The notes below the pieces were generated by a model. The model searched no databases, had not been told where the DNA came from, and saw nothing but the letters and a program-made list of their open reading frames with translations. Below are positions 29,769 through 39,674 of a DNA stretch of 64,000 bases, one piece after another; position 1 is the stretch's first letter, and the number at the start of each line of letters is the position of its first letter. This DNA is from an uncultured Alphaproteobacteria bacterium (GTDB taxonomy: Bacteria > Pseudomonadota > Alphaproteobacteria > HIMB59 > GCA-002718135), in contig CACIQI010000004.1 in the NCBI GenBank assembly GCA_902588745.1, forward strand, positions 1 to 64,000, written 5' to 3'. The translations under genes were made by a program, and so were the position numbers.

Positions 29769-31094
29769 TTATGGTAATTGCTTTCTGTAAAAAATTAATT
29801 GTCTCAAAAAAGTCCTAACTCCCATAGCTCCTTCTTCTCTTATAAGAATAAAAGCATTCATAGATATTGCTATAATAAAAGCACAAATAACAAATAAAAC
29901 TTCATAGCTGCCAAGTAATTTGTCAAAAACAATAATCTCATTATTATCTAACCAAACAACTAAATAACCAGCTAGCACTGTTGTTACTCCTGCTGTTATT
30001 CCATCTAAGCTGTAAGCAAGTGACATAAAAGATTCTTTATTATTACTTGGTACATAGTTTAGCATAAAAATATAACCTATTGATGCACTTCCCCACATTA
30101 AGAAACCAAAGAGAAAGAAAATTATTCCAATTACGTAGCTTAAGTAAGGAGTATCAGAATTTATAAATGGTAAAGTAAGTAATAGTACTATTTGTAGACT
30201 TTGGAATATTACTCTTATACCCCTACAACCATAACTATCTGTTACTCTTCCAACTACTAAACCACTACACGTCCCACCAATTAGAATTAAAGTTGAAGAA
30301 AAAATTAATTCCCCACTTGGAATATTCATTCTAATTTTAAAATAGAGAGTTAAGAAAATAGCTAGTATGGTAATGACTAAATATTGTGTTCCTGATGAAA
30401 CTAAAAATAAGTTAAAATTTTTATCTTTAGTTGCTTTAAGTAAATTTTTTAAATAACCTTGATCATCATCTCGTCCTTTAATCTTTTTTCCCCCTTTTAA
30501 TTTTAAAAGTAAAAGAGCTGATATTAGTCCAAGAATTATTGCTATAAAAAAAACTGGGTAAAATCTCTCTAAACCCTCTCTACTATCCAACCAGATTTTT
30601 ATTCCATATGATGCAACTAAGGCAAAGGGTGTACAGATAATTCCATTAATACCAATAACTCTACCCCTAACATCTCTTGGAATAAATTCTTGCATCCAAG
30701 GCACAAATGCAGCTTCAGATAATGAACGTAAAATAGAAAACATGAGCATTGCAAAAAATAACAAGTAGAAAACAAGTGTTAAATTATCTTGATAAAACGG
30801 AACAATTAAAAAAATTAAAAGAAAAATGTACCTGCTAAATAAAGTCCAAATAGATAAAATTTTACTACCAAAATAAAGAGTTAAAGGGATACTAATTAAA
30901 GCTAAAACTTGGCAAAAAGCCATAAGACTACCTAAAATACCAATTCTATCTGGATCTAATCCTAATTCTACAGAATATAATGTTAAAGGGGCTGCAACTG
31001 TTCCTATAACAGCACACATTTGTAGTGCAGTTGAAAAATGATAATAATTAATTACTTTCATTTTTTCTTTTTCTTTAGATATTAGATTGAACAT
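29769..31094 (-). CDS. MFS transporter
   Basis: About 12 hydrophobic helices; EFIPRDVRGRVIGINGI loop. Confidence 0.8.
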   Translation of the reverse strand: MFNLISKEKEKMKVINYYHFSTALQMCAVIGTVAAPLTLYSVELGLDPDRIGILGSLMAFCQVLALISIPLTLYFGSKILSIWTLFSRYIFLLIFLIVPFYQDNLTLVFYLLFFAMLMFSILRSLSEAAFVPWMQEFIPRDVRGRVIGINGIICTPFALVASYGIKIWLDSREGLERFYPVFFIAIILGLISALLLLKLKGGKKIKGRDDDQGYLKNLLKATKDKNFNLFLVSSGTQYLVITILAIFLTLYFKIRMNIPSGELIFSSTLILIGGTCSGLVVGRVTDSYGCRGIRVIFQSLQIVLLLTLPFINSDTPYLSYVIGIIFFLFGFLMWGSASIGYIFMLNYVPSNNKESFMSLAYSLDGITAGVTTVLAGYLVVWLDNNEIIVFDKLLGSYEVLFVICAFIIAISMNAFILIREEGAMGVRTFLRQLIFYRKQLP

Positions 31095-31102
31095 ATTGAT
31101 GA

Positions 31103-32182
31103 CTAAATATTTACGATATACGTTTTAATAATATGTTGGTTATCATGAATGCACCAAAAACAAATTAGTAATTCATTGTTATTTAAAAGAAGAATTGATG
31201 GTTGACCAAACTTAAGCGAGCCAAACTGTTTACTTATATTAGTATCATCACTTGATAAACCATCTTTAGAAAACAAATTGATTTCATCTAAAATTGAAAA
31301 CTTATTATCTCTTACATCAACTTTTCTTAGAATTAATCCCGTTGGGTTTTCTCTGTGACAATGAATGGTAAAAATTATATCATCTTTATAAAACATTACA
31401 TTAGACGCTTGTCCTCTGATTTTAGTATCAATTACAGTATTAAATGTTTTTCCAGCATCATCGGAAATTACAACATGGTTGCTAAGATTTTTTTTATTTT
31501 TATTGTCATAAGCCCAAAAAATAACAATAATTTTGCTGTTCGTTTCACATAATCGACATTCCCAAGTTGAAATATGTCCTTCCTTGGATTTATAAAATTC
31601 AGATAGTTTACTCCAATTTTCTCCTTCATCATCACTATAAATTATCCATCCTGAATGATCTGACTCTTTTAAATGGAAAGGTGGCGCTGCTCCTAATATT
31701 CTACCTGATTTTAACTGAATACACGGCCCTGATATTTCAAGTGGTGTTTCATTGACGTTAAAATTTTCTGGCATAGACCAACTTTCACCATTATCGTTAG
31801 AAATACTTATTTTATTATTGAGCGGCAGTATTTCAAATGTATTAGGATTAACAATTGGTGTTAAACTATCTGGTCTTACAAAAGCATAACCTATTGCCAG
31901 TAATTTATTATTTTGTAATAATAGTGGTTTAAGAGATTCTGATTCTTCCTTATTTTTATATTTATGATTATGTAAAGGTTTTGGTTTAGACCAACTTCTT
32001 CCATCATCAAAACTTTTTGAAACAAATGTTCTTTGATCAGCAGAATCAAAAGCTTGCCCAATAGTAAATAATGCAAGTAAGGAATTATCCTGTAATTTTA
32101 CTATACCCGGGAAAATACCTTGTTTACTAACGAGTAAAGGATCAGGGTTTTCGTATAGAATTATTTCATCAATTATTTTCAT
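31103..32182 (-). CDS. Sialidase-like Asp-box (BNR) protein, no signal peptide
   Basis: VSKSFDDGRSW, ISNDNGESW, IYSDDEGENW, VISDDAGKTF. Confidence 0.82.
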   Translation of the reverse strand: MKIIDEIILYENPDPLLVSKQGIFPGIVKLQDNSLLALFTIGQAFDSADQRTFVSKSFDDGRSWSKPKPLHNHKYKNKEESESLKPLLLQNNKLLAIGYAFVRPDSLTPIVNPNTFEILPLNNKISISNDNGESWSMPENFNVNETPLEISGPCIQLKSGRILGAAPPFHLKESDHSGWIIYSDDEGENWSKLSEFYKSKEGHISTWECRLCETNSKIIVIFWAYDNKNKKNLSNHVVISDDAGKTFNTVIDTKIRGQASNVMFYKDDIIFTIHCHRENPTGLILRKVDVRDNKFSILDEINLFSKDGLSSDDTNISKQFGSLKFGQPSILLLNNNELLICFWCIHDNQHIIKTYIVNI

Positions 32183-32212
32183 TTATTTTATACTAGTTAA
32201 AATTTTATTTCT

Positions 32213-33025
32213 TCACCACTCACTTTCAAATTCATGATGAAATTGAAAGCCCTTAACAGGAGTTGCTTCACCTCTCGGCATAGGAGCAATAGGATTTAAA
32301 GAGTGATTTGTTTCACCTCTAGCTATTTGAACAGAAAAAAAAGGCCACTCTGATAAATCTGCTTTAACATTTGAAGGAGAATATCTTAAAGTAATTCCAC
32401 ATCTAGGATTATTTGAATGGTTTGCATCAGAACCATGTAAAAGAGCATCTGAATGAAGAGAAATTTCACCAGCTTTTAAATTCATATATACTATTTTTTC
32501 TTTATCAATTTGATCATTAGATACTTCTTGGTTTAAATCATAATTTTTATCGTCATTAATTTTATGTAAAAATTTTTTTGTTTTATGGCTTTCTGATACT
32601 ATTTTCATTGCTGAATTAGATTTATCTGTATCATATACAGCTAACCAAACTGTAACAGAGTTTGATGGATTTAAAGGCCAATATTGAGAATCTTGATGCC
32701 AAGGAACAACACCTTTACTCTTAGCTGCTTTGTAAAAAAATTGTCCACCCCAAAGGAAAAAATTTGGCCCTAAAAGATCCTCCACATAATCAAGAATAGC
32801 CGGCGTATGTGCTAAATCATAAAACTTTTTACTCGCTTTATGCCACATATTAGTTTTGTTTATGTTAACGCCTGCGGGCAGTCTATTACTTAAATCTAAA
32901 AAAAGTTTTTGAAGATCTTTAACACCGCCTTGAGAAAATACAGGCAGACCTTTTATATAACCCTTATCTTCATACTGCGCTATTTCATTATCATTTAATC
33001 TTCTAACTAATTTACTAATTTCCAT
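32213..33025 (-). CDS. Phytanoyl-CoA dioxygenase (PhyH) family protein
   Basis: VPWHQDSQYWPL HxD, SLHSDALLHGSDANHSNNPRCGITLRY. Confidence 0.88.
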   Translation of the reverse strand: MEISKLVRRLNDNEIAQYEDKGYIKGLPVFSQGGVKDLQKLFLDLSNRLPAGVNINKTNMWHKASKKFYDLAHTPAILDYVEDLLGPNFFLWGGQFFYKAAKSKGVVPWHQDSQYWPLNPSNSVTVWLAVYDTDKSNSAMKIVSESHKTKKFLHKINDDKNYDLNQEVSNDQIDKEKIVYMNLKAGEISLHSDALLHGSDANHSNNPRCGITLRYSPSNVKADLSEWPFFSVQIARGETNHSLNPIAPMPRGEATPVKGFQFHHEFESEW

Positions 33026-33871
33026 TTAGATTTTTTTTATTAATTTTTTAAATTTTTCTAGTTCTTTTTTTTCGGCAAAAACAACATTATTTTTTGATGG
33101 AAATTTCTTATTTACTACATCCTTCTGATATTCCTTAAAAGCATCTATCCTATCCTTTTGTAACTTTTCGTATGTCTTATTAAAATCTTTATATTTTTTT
33201 GCATGTCTGGGTGTTTTAATTGAATTGAAGTGATATCCCAAAATATCTTCACCGAACAAAAATTGAATATCGGCATATCTGCCTGATCCTATTGAAATAG
33301 TCAAAGCTTTGGTACCTTTTGTTATTTCTTTTAAAACATCCTCTGGTACACATTCGACTTCTACAGCCCAAGCACCAATTTTTTCTAATTCTTTTATATC
33401 ATGATAAACTTTAATAGCCTCAGCAGAACTTTTCCCAACTGGTTTTACACCCCCTGTCCACGTTGATTTCATTGGAACAAAACCTACATGTCCTTGAAAA
33501 GGGATATTAAACTCACTTAAATATTTAATAAAATTTATATTCCATGAATTGGTGTGTATCGAGTCTACACCGACTTCAAGTAATTCAAATACTTTTTTCA
33601 TCATACTTTCTTTGGAAGCATACTCAGTATATTTTATCCCACAAGTTAAAAATGTATTGGGCGCAGCTTCGCGTATTTCTTTTAACTGATCTACCCCACA
33701 AATGATCATATCTATACCAGCAGCTTCTGCAGCTGCAGCTTCTTCAGCAGATATAACATTTATTTGTGTTAATTTTTTCTTACCTTTTAAATTTATTAAA
33801 TCTTTAATCGTATAGTTTCTATAACCAGCTTGATGTGCAAGAGAGTAAACTTTTTTAAATTTATTTTTCAT
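33026..33871 (-). CDS. PanB-like (ketopantoate hydroxymethyltransferase superfamily) protein
   Basis: GHVGFVPMKSTWTGGVKPVGK, VEVECVPEDVLKEITKG, ISIGSGRYADIQFLFGEDILG. Confidence 0.75.
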   Translation of the reverse strand: MKNKFKKVYSLAHQAGYRNYTIKDLINLKGKKKLTQINVISAEEAAAAEAAGIDMIICGVDQLKEIREAAPNTFLTCGIKYTEYASKESMMKKVFELLEVGVDSIHTNSWNINFIKYLSEFNIPFQGHVGFVPMKSTWTGGVKPVGKSSAEAIKVYHDIKELEKIGAWAVEVECVPEDVLKEITKGTKALTISIGSGRYADIQFLFGEDILGYHFNSIKTPRHAKKYKDFNKTYEKLQKDRIDAFKEYQKDVVNKKFPSKNNVVFAEKKELEKFKKLIKKI

Positions 33872-33873
33872 AA

Positions 33874-34716
33874 TTAATGTTGTTCCAGAAACTTTCTAAA
33901 TTTATTTAATTCTATTTTTTTAATTGAAATAGTATGTTTTTTTGTTGGAAATTTATTTTTTTGAACTTCTATTTTATACTTTTTGAAAGCATCAATTCTT
34001 TCTTTTTGAATATCACGTAATATTTTATCAAAATTTTTATATTTTTTTGCATGTCTTGGAAAACTTATTTTACTCTGTCCTAATATATCTTCAGCAAATA
34101 AAAATTGAGCATCTGCAGCTATTCCCGAACCAATTGAAATAGTAACAAGTGATGTGTGCTTTGTAATAACTTCTAAAATATTTTCTGGAACGAGTTCTAC
34201 TTCTATTCCCCATGCACCAGTTTTCTCAATATCCTTTATATCTCTAAATAATTCTGCAGCTTCATTTGCTGTCTTTCCAAAAGATCTAATGCCACCTATC
34301 CATGTCGTTCTTCTTGGAATAAAACCAACATGACTTTGAAAGGGAATTCTAAATTTACTTAAATGTGCCATCCATTCAAGATTCCAATTTTGACACATTA
34401 GTGAATCAGCACCAGCCTCAATTATTTCGAATGCTTTTTTTGTTGCTTCTCTTTTTGACGGGTTCTCAATAAAAGGTACACCAACAGTCATAAAAGTTTT
34501 TGAAGCAGCTTTTCTAATATTTGGAAAATCTTTTCCTGGTCCAGTTAATAATAAATCAATTCCTGCTTCTTCAGCAGCCGCAGCTTCTTCAACTGTGGTA
34601 ACTCTCACTTGTGTTAGTTTTTTCTTACCTTTTAAATTTATTAAATCTCTGACAGTATAATTTCTATATCCTAGATCATTGTTTATAGAAAAAACTCTTT
34701 TATATTTTTTTTGCAT
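33874..34716 (-). CDS. PanB-like protein, tandem paralogue
   Basis: SHVGFIPRRTTWIGGIRSFGK, VELVPENILEVITKH, ISIGSGIAADAQFLFAEDILG. Confidence 0.75.
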   Translation of the reverse strand: MQKKYKRVFSINNDLGYRNYTVRDLINLKGKKKLTQVRVTTVEEAAAAEEAGIDLLLTGPGKDFPNIRKAASKTFMTVGVPFIENPSKREATKKAFEIIEAGADSLMCQNWNLEWMAHLSKFRIPFQSHVGFIPRRTTWIGGIRSFGKTANEAAELFRDIKDIEKTGAWGIEVELVPENILEVITKHTSLVTISIGSGIAADAQFLFAEDILGQSKISFPRHAKKYKNFDKILRDIQKERIDAFKKYKIEVQKNKFPTKKHTISIKKIELNKFRKFLEQH

Positions 34717-34812
34717 TCTCTTATGATTTATAATTTAATTAAGAAAATATGGTAAATAATTAATTTTTACTAGCTATCTTTTTAATTTCAGTTACCATAA
34801 TTTTATTAAATT

Positions 34813-35577
34813 ATGACAACTTTTAATAATCAAGATCTTCAATCTAAATTTGATGACAACGGCTATATTGCAATAAACCCATTATTTTCAATTGATAAAA
34901 TAGAAGAGATTAAGATTGAATTATCTAGATACATTAAAGAAGTTACGCCTAATGTACCTGATCATCATATATTTTATGAAAATAAAGATGATAAAACTTC
35001 TATAAAGCAACTTCAGCAAATGTTTACTTATGATGATTACTTTAAAGAATTAATTGAAAAATCTCCTATTAGAGAAGTTGCAGAAATAGTTTTACGAGAA
35101 AAAGCTGAGCCCAAAAATTTACAATTTTTTAATAAACCACCAGGAATTGGAAAGCCAACACCACCACATCAGGATGGTTATTACTTTATGTTAAAAAAAC
35201 ATAATGCCGTTACTTGTTGGTTAGCTCTAGAAAAAGTAGATGAAGAGAATGGATGTATTCATTATGTAAAAGGTTCTCATAAATCTGAATACAGGCCACA
35301 CGGTAGATCCAATGTATTAGGTTTTTCTCAAGGTATTACTGATTTTGGAAATGAGGAAGATAAAAAGAACACAGTCTCTTTTCCTGGAGAGCCAGGAACT
35401 TTTTTAATTCACAATGCTAAAACAATACATTGGGCTGAAGGAAATAAATCTCAAACAAGAACTAGAAAAGCACTGGGATTTATTTATTATGGAGAAAGTG
35501 CAGAAATAAATCAAGAAGCACATGATGCTTATCAAGAAAAACTTCGAAAAGAAATGAAGGAGAAAAATCTAATATGA
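34813..35577 (+). CDS. Phytanoyl-CoA dioxygenase (PhyH) family protein
   Basis: PPHQDGYYFML HxD motif, LIHNAKTIHWAEGNKSQTRTRKALGF. Confidence 0.88.
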   Translation: MTTFNNQDLQSKFDDNGYIAINPLFSIDKIEEIKIELSRYIKEVTPNVPDHHIFYENKDDKTSIKQLQQMFTYDDYFKELIEKSPIREVAEIVLREKAEPKNLQFFNKPPGIGKPTPPHQDGYYFMLKKHNAVTCWLALEKVDEENGCIHYVKGSHKSEYRPHGRSNVLGFSQGITDFGNEEDKKNTVSFPGEPGTFLIHNAKTIHWAEGNKSQTRTRKALGFIYYGESAEINQEAHDAYQEKLRKEMKEKNLI

Positions 35578-36353
35578 ATTTTAATACCAACACCCCTGAA
35601 TTAAGTGATCTAAAAAAAATTTATGATGAAAATGGTTATAATCATATTCCTGAACTTTTTTCGAAGTCTGATATGGAGCTTATAAATAATGAGTTTGATA
35701 GATATATTAAAGACTGTGTCCCTAAAATGAAAGAAGGGGAAGTTTATTATGTTGATAAAGAAAACAAAGATACTTTAATGCAAATGCAAAAGTTAGAAGA
35801 ATACGATGCTTTCTTTCATGATCTATTTCACAATAGTAAAATAAAAGAATTAGCTGCGAACGCTTTAGGTGAGGATGTTATACCTAGAGCAATGGAATAC
35901 TTTAATAAACCTCCGGGTAAAAGCAATCCTACTCCACCTCATCAAGATGGTTATTATTTTAATTTAGATAATGATAAAGCTGTTACTGGTTGGCTTGCCC
36001 TTGAAGATGTTGATGATGAAAATGGATGTATCCATTATGTTAAAGGTTCACATAAATATGAAGGATACAGACCACATGGCAAATCAGAAATTTTAGGTTT
36101 TTCAAAAGGGGTAACTGATTTTGGAACTGAAGAGGATAAAAAAAATACTGTAAAGTTTGAAGGTAAAGCTGGAATGTTTTTAATGCACCATGCTAAAATT
36201 ATTCATTTTGCTGATCCCAATAAATCTAAAACTCGATCACGAAGAGCTTTTGGTTTTGTTTATCATGGTGTTTCTGCAAAACACGACAAGCAGAAAGAGA
36301 AAATGGAACAAGAACAATTAAAAGCAGAATTAAAATCAAAAAACAAATTATAA
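35574..36353 (+). CDS. Phytanoyl-CoA dioxygenase (PhyH) family protein, tandem paralogue
   Basis: PPHQDGYYFNL, MHHAKIIHFADPNKSKTRSRRAFGF; 4-nt overlap with preceding gene. Confidence 0.88.
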   Translation: MNFNTNTPELSDLKKIYDENGYNHIPELFSKSDMELINNEFDRYIKDCVPKMKEGEVYYVDKENKDTLMQMQKLEEYDAFFHDLFHNSKIKELAANALGEDVIPRAMEYFNKPPGKSNPTPPHQDGYYFNLDNDKAVTGWLALEDVDDENGCIHYVKGSHKYEGYRPHGKSEILGFSKGVTDFGTEEDKKNTVKFEGKAGMFLMHHAKIIHFADPNKSKTRSRRAFGFVYHGVSAKHDKQKEKMEQEQLKAELKSKNKL

Positions 36354-36354
36354 A

Positions 36355-37275
36355 ATGAGCAATAGAAAAGTTTATATTTCTGGTGAGATTGTACCAGAAG
36401 TAGATGCTAAAATTTCAATATTTGATAGTGCTGTACTTTTAGGTGATACAGTTACTGAATCTACTAGAACATTTAATTTCAAACCATTCAAATTAGATGA
36501 ACATTTAGAAAGATTATATAAATCATTTAAATTAACACGTATTGACCCTCAAATGAAAATAGAGGAAATGAAAAAGGTTAGTCTTGAATTATTAGAAATT
36601 AATAAAGATAATTACAAGACTAATGAGGATTGTTGGCTTGTGCATAATATTTCTCGAGGACATTCAATCACTGGAGGTAATCCAGCTTTGCAAGTCTCTA
36701 AGCCAACTGTTATGATTTATACTCAACCTATGAATCTTGTTTTGTGGGCTCCTTTTTATACTAAAGGTTGTCATGCAGTAACTCCTCCCACTAGAATGGT
36801 ACCATCACAATCTTTAGATGCTAGAATTAAAAATAGAAGTCGCCTTTTTTATACCTTAGCAGAAATTGAAGCAAAACTAGTTGATCCTGATGCGCAAAGT
36901 GTCATTCTTGATATTCATGGAAATGTTGCAGAAAATAAAGGCGGTAATATATTTATGATCAAAGATGGAAAGTTAATTACGCCAACCACTGCTAATTGTT
37001 TGGAAGGGCTTACAAGAAATTCAACAATGGAAATAGCCCGATCTTTAGACATTGAAGTGATTGAAGCTGTTATTCAATCTTATGACTTAGCAACTTCTGA
37101 CGAAATGTTTATTACTAGTACGCCATACTCAATAATGCCTGCAACAAAGTTTAATGGAATGCCAATTGCTGATGGAAATGTTGGTCCAGTAACTAAGAAA
37201 TTGATTCAAGGATGGAGCGATAGAGTGGGTGTAGATATTATTAAGCAAGCACAAGATCAATTACATAAACATTAA
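36355..37275 (+). CDS. Aminotransferase class IV (branched-chain/D-amino acid aminotransferase-like)
   Basis: DSAVLLGDTVTESTRTF, ENKGGNIFMIKDGKLITPTTANCLEGLTR. Confidence 0.88.
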   Translation: MSNRKVYISGEIVPEVDAKISIFDSAVLLGDTVTESTRTFNFKPFKLDEHLERLYKSFKLTRIDPQMKIEEMKKVSLELLEINKDNYKTNEDCWLVHNISRGHSITGGNPALQVSKPTVMIYTQPMNLVLWAPFYTKGCHAVTPPTRMVPSQSLDARIKNRSRLFYTLAEIEAKLVDPDAQSVILDIHGNVAENKGGNIFMIKDGKLITPTTANCLEGLTRNSTMEIARSLDIEVIEAVIQSYDLATSDEMFITSTPYSIMPATKFNGMPIADGNVGPVTKKLIQGWSDRVGVDIIKQAQDQLHKH

Positions 37276-37276
37276 A

Positions 37277-38194
37277 ATGAAACAACGAGAGAAACCAAAT
37301 GGAATTTGGGGAACTATTCTTTTACCAATTAATAATAATCAAATTGACTGGGTTGCATTTGAAGAACAGATTCATATTTTATGTGACTCCAAAGTTTCTG
37401 GTATCTATACTAATGGTACCGCTGCAGAATGTCATAATCAAACAGAACAAGAATTTGATAAATTATCGGAAATAGTTTCAACAATTGCATTAAAAAAGAA
37501 TAAAAAATTTCAACTTGGTTTAAGTCATACTAATCCAAGAGTTTGTCAAGAAAGAGCAAAGCGAATGGTAAGTTTAAAACCAAATGGATTTCAAATTACC
37601 TTACCAGATTGGTGGCCTCCAACTTTTAATGAGTCAAAAAATTTTATTTTAGGTATGCAAGAGGTGGTTGAGGATATTTATATGATTTTATACAATCCTC
37701 CTCATGCAAAAGTTCTGCTTTCTCTTGAAGAGATTAGTTTATTAAAACAATCAGTTCAAAATCTTGTAGGAATTAAATGTGCAGGGGGTGACGAGCAATG
37801 GTACTCACAAAGAAGAGAATTATTAGACGATTTCTCGGTATTTGTGCCTGGACATACAGTTGTATATGGAAAACCTTTAGGAGCAAATGGATCTTATTCC
37901 AATGTTGCATGTTTAAGCCCAAATGGCGCTGTTAAAATTTGGGATTTAATTGAGAAAGATTATGAAAAAGCACAAGAACTAGAAGCAAAAGTCCTAAACT
38001 TTATGAAACAATATATTTTACCTTTTGCTGATAAACTATCAAATACTGGTTTAGATAAATTACTTGCTTCTGTAGGTGGATGGGGACCAGTATCTGAAAA
38101 AGTTCTCTGGCCTTATGATGGAGCAACTGCAGAAGATGTAAAAAAAATAAAAATACATGCAAATAATGAATTAGAAGAAATACTAAATGTCTAA
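37277..38194 (+). CDS. DapA family (dihydrodipicolinate synthase-like) lyase
   Basis: GIWGTILLPI, GIYTNGTAAECHNQTEQEF, YMILYNPPHAK, VGIKCAGGD. Confidence 0.82.
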   Translation: MKQREKPNGIWGTILLPINNNQIDWVAFEEQIHILCDSKVSGIYTNGTAAECHNQTEQEFDKLSEIVSTIALKKNKKFQLGLSHTNPRVCQERAKRMVSLKPNGFQITLPDWWPPTFNESKNFILGMQEVVEDIYMILYNPPHAKVLLSLEEISLLKQSVQNLVGIKCAGGDEQWYSQRRELLDDFSVFVPGHTVVYGKPLGANGSYSNVACLSPNGAVKIWDLIEKDYEKAQELEAKVLNFMKQYILPFADKLSNTGLDKLLASVGGWGPVSEKVLWPYDGATAEDVKKIKIHANNELEEILNV

Positions 38195-39674
38195 AAATAT
38201 TTTTCTCTCAGGTATATATCATGAAACCCATACATTTTTAGGTGAACCAACTACTTTAAAAGATTTTATTATTTTTCATGATGAAGAAATAATTAATGAA
38301 AACACTGGTAACGGATCTCCAACAGATGGTTTTATAGAATATGCTTCTGGTCAAAATTGGAATATAATTCCAGGAATTCAAATGTCAGCCAGACCTTCAG
38401 GTACTGTTGATGAAGAAACAGAAAACTATTTTAAAAAAAATTTCTTTGAAAAATTAAAAGTTTCTTGTCACAACATAGATGCTATTTTCTTAGTTTTACA
38501 TGGAGCTATGGTAAGCACTAACCATGATGATTTTGAGGGAGATTTTCTTAGAGATATTCAAAGTTTTTTATCAAAAGAAAATATGTCTATTCCTATTGTT
38601 GCAGTTTTAGATTTACACGCCAATGTTTCAGAAAATATGATTAAGTATAGTACATGTGTTTATGCATATAGAAAAAACCCTCACAGTGACTCTAGAGAAA
38701 CAGCAGTAAAAGCTGCATCAATTTTAAATGACCTTTTTCTAGATCCTAATGTAAAACAAGTACATCTGGATACAAAATATATTTTACCTCCAACAGGTGT
38801 TGGTACAGCAAATGATCCAATGAAAACAATTTTAGAGGAAGCATTAAAAATAGAGAAGAAAGATCCAGAGATCTTATGTATTAATGTTATGGCAGGATAT
38901 TCATACGCGGATATTCCAGATTGTGGTTTTAGTATAAATTGTTGTACCAGAGGAAAAATTAGTGATGCAAAAAACTACCTAGATAAATTGGTCAATATAC
39001 TAGAAGCAAAAATTAAAGATGGTTATCCAAAAGAAAATTCTCTGGATGAAGCTCTAAATGTGATTGATAATATTATAGAAATTAAAAAACCTATTTTACT
39101 AATTGAACCAGCTGATAATATTGGTGGAGGAACACCAGGAGATGCTACTGATTTATTAGATCGATTATTACAAACTAATCATACCGGGATCGTTGCTATC
39201 ATTAATGATCCTGAAGCTGCAGATGCTTGTCATAAAGCTCATATTAATAATGAAGTTCAGCTTCATATAGGTGCAAAATTTGATGCATTTCATGGCAAAC
39301 CTATCTTTATTAAAGCAAATTTAGAAAGAATTTCTGATGGAAGATTTGAACTTGAAAATAAACAATCTCACTTAGCTTCAATGATGGGAACAAAAATTAA
39401 TATGGGCCCTTCAGCTGTATTAAAAAATGATCAATTAACCTTATTGTTAACATCAATTAAAACACCACCAATGGATTTAGGTCAACTAACTTCACAAGGT
39501 ATTAATCCTAGAGATGCAAAATTAATAATAATTAAAGCAGCTGTGTCTCATAAAGATGCTTATGATCCAATTGCATCTCAGAGTTTTTATATTGATAGCC
39601 AAGGTCTTTGCACAAGTAATTTAAAAAGATTGCCTTTTAAAAAAATTGGAAATAAAATTATATCTTTAGATTAG
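38187..39674 (+). CDS. M81 family metallopeptidase (MlrC-like)
   Basis: GIYHETHTF, LHGAMVSTNHDDFEGDFL, VLDLHANVS, PADNIGGGTPGDATDLL. Confidence 0.9.
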   Translation: MSKNIFLSGIYHETHTFLGEPTTLKDFIIFHDEEIINENTGNGSPTDGFIEYASGQNWNIIPGIQMSARPSGTVDEETENYFKKNFFEKLKVSCHNIDAIFLVLHGAMVSTNHDDFEGDFLRDIQSFLSKENMSIPIVAVLDLHANVSENMIKYSTCVYAYRKNPHSDSRETAVKAASILNDLFLDPNVKQVHLDTKYILPPTGVGTANDPMKTILEEALKIEKKDPEILCINVMAGYSYADIPDCGFSINCCTRGKISDAKNYLDKLVNILEAKIKDGYPKENSLDEALNVIDNIIEIKKPILLIEPADNIGGGTPGDATDLLDRLLQTNHTGIVAIINDPEAADACHKAHINNEVQLHIGAKFDAFHGKPIFIKANLERISDGRFELENKQSHLASMMGTKINMGPSAVLKNDQLTLLLTSIKTPPMDLGQLTSQGINPRDAKLIIIKAAVSHKDAYDPIASQSFYIDSQGLCTSNLKRLPFKKIGNKIISLD

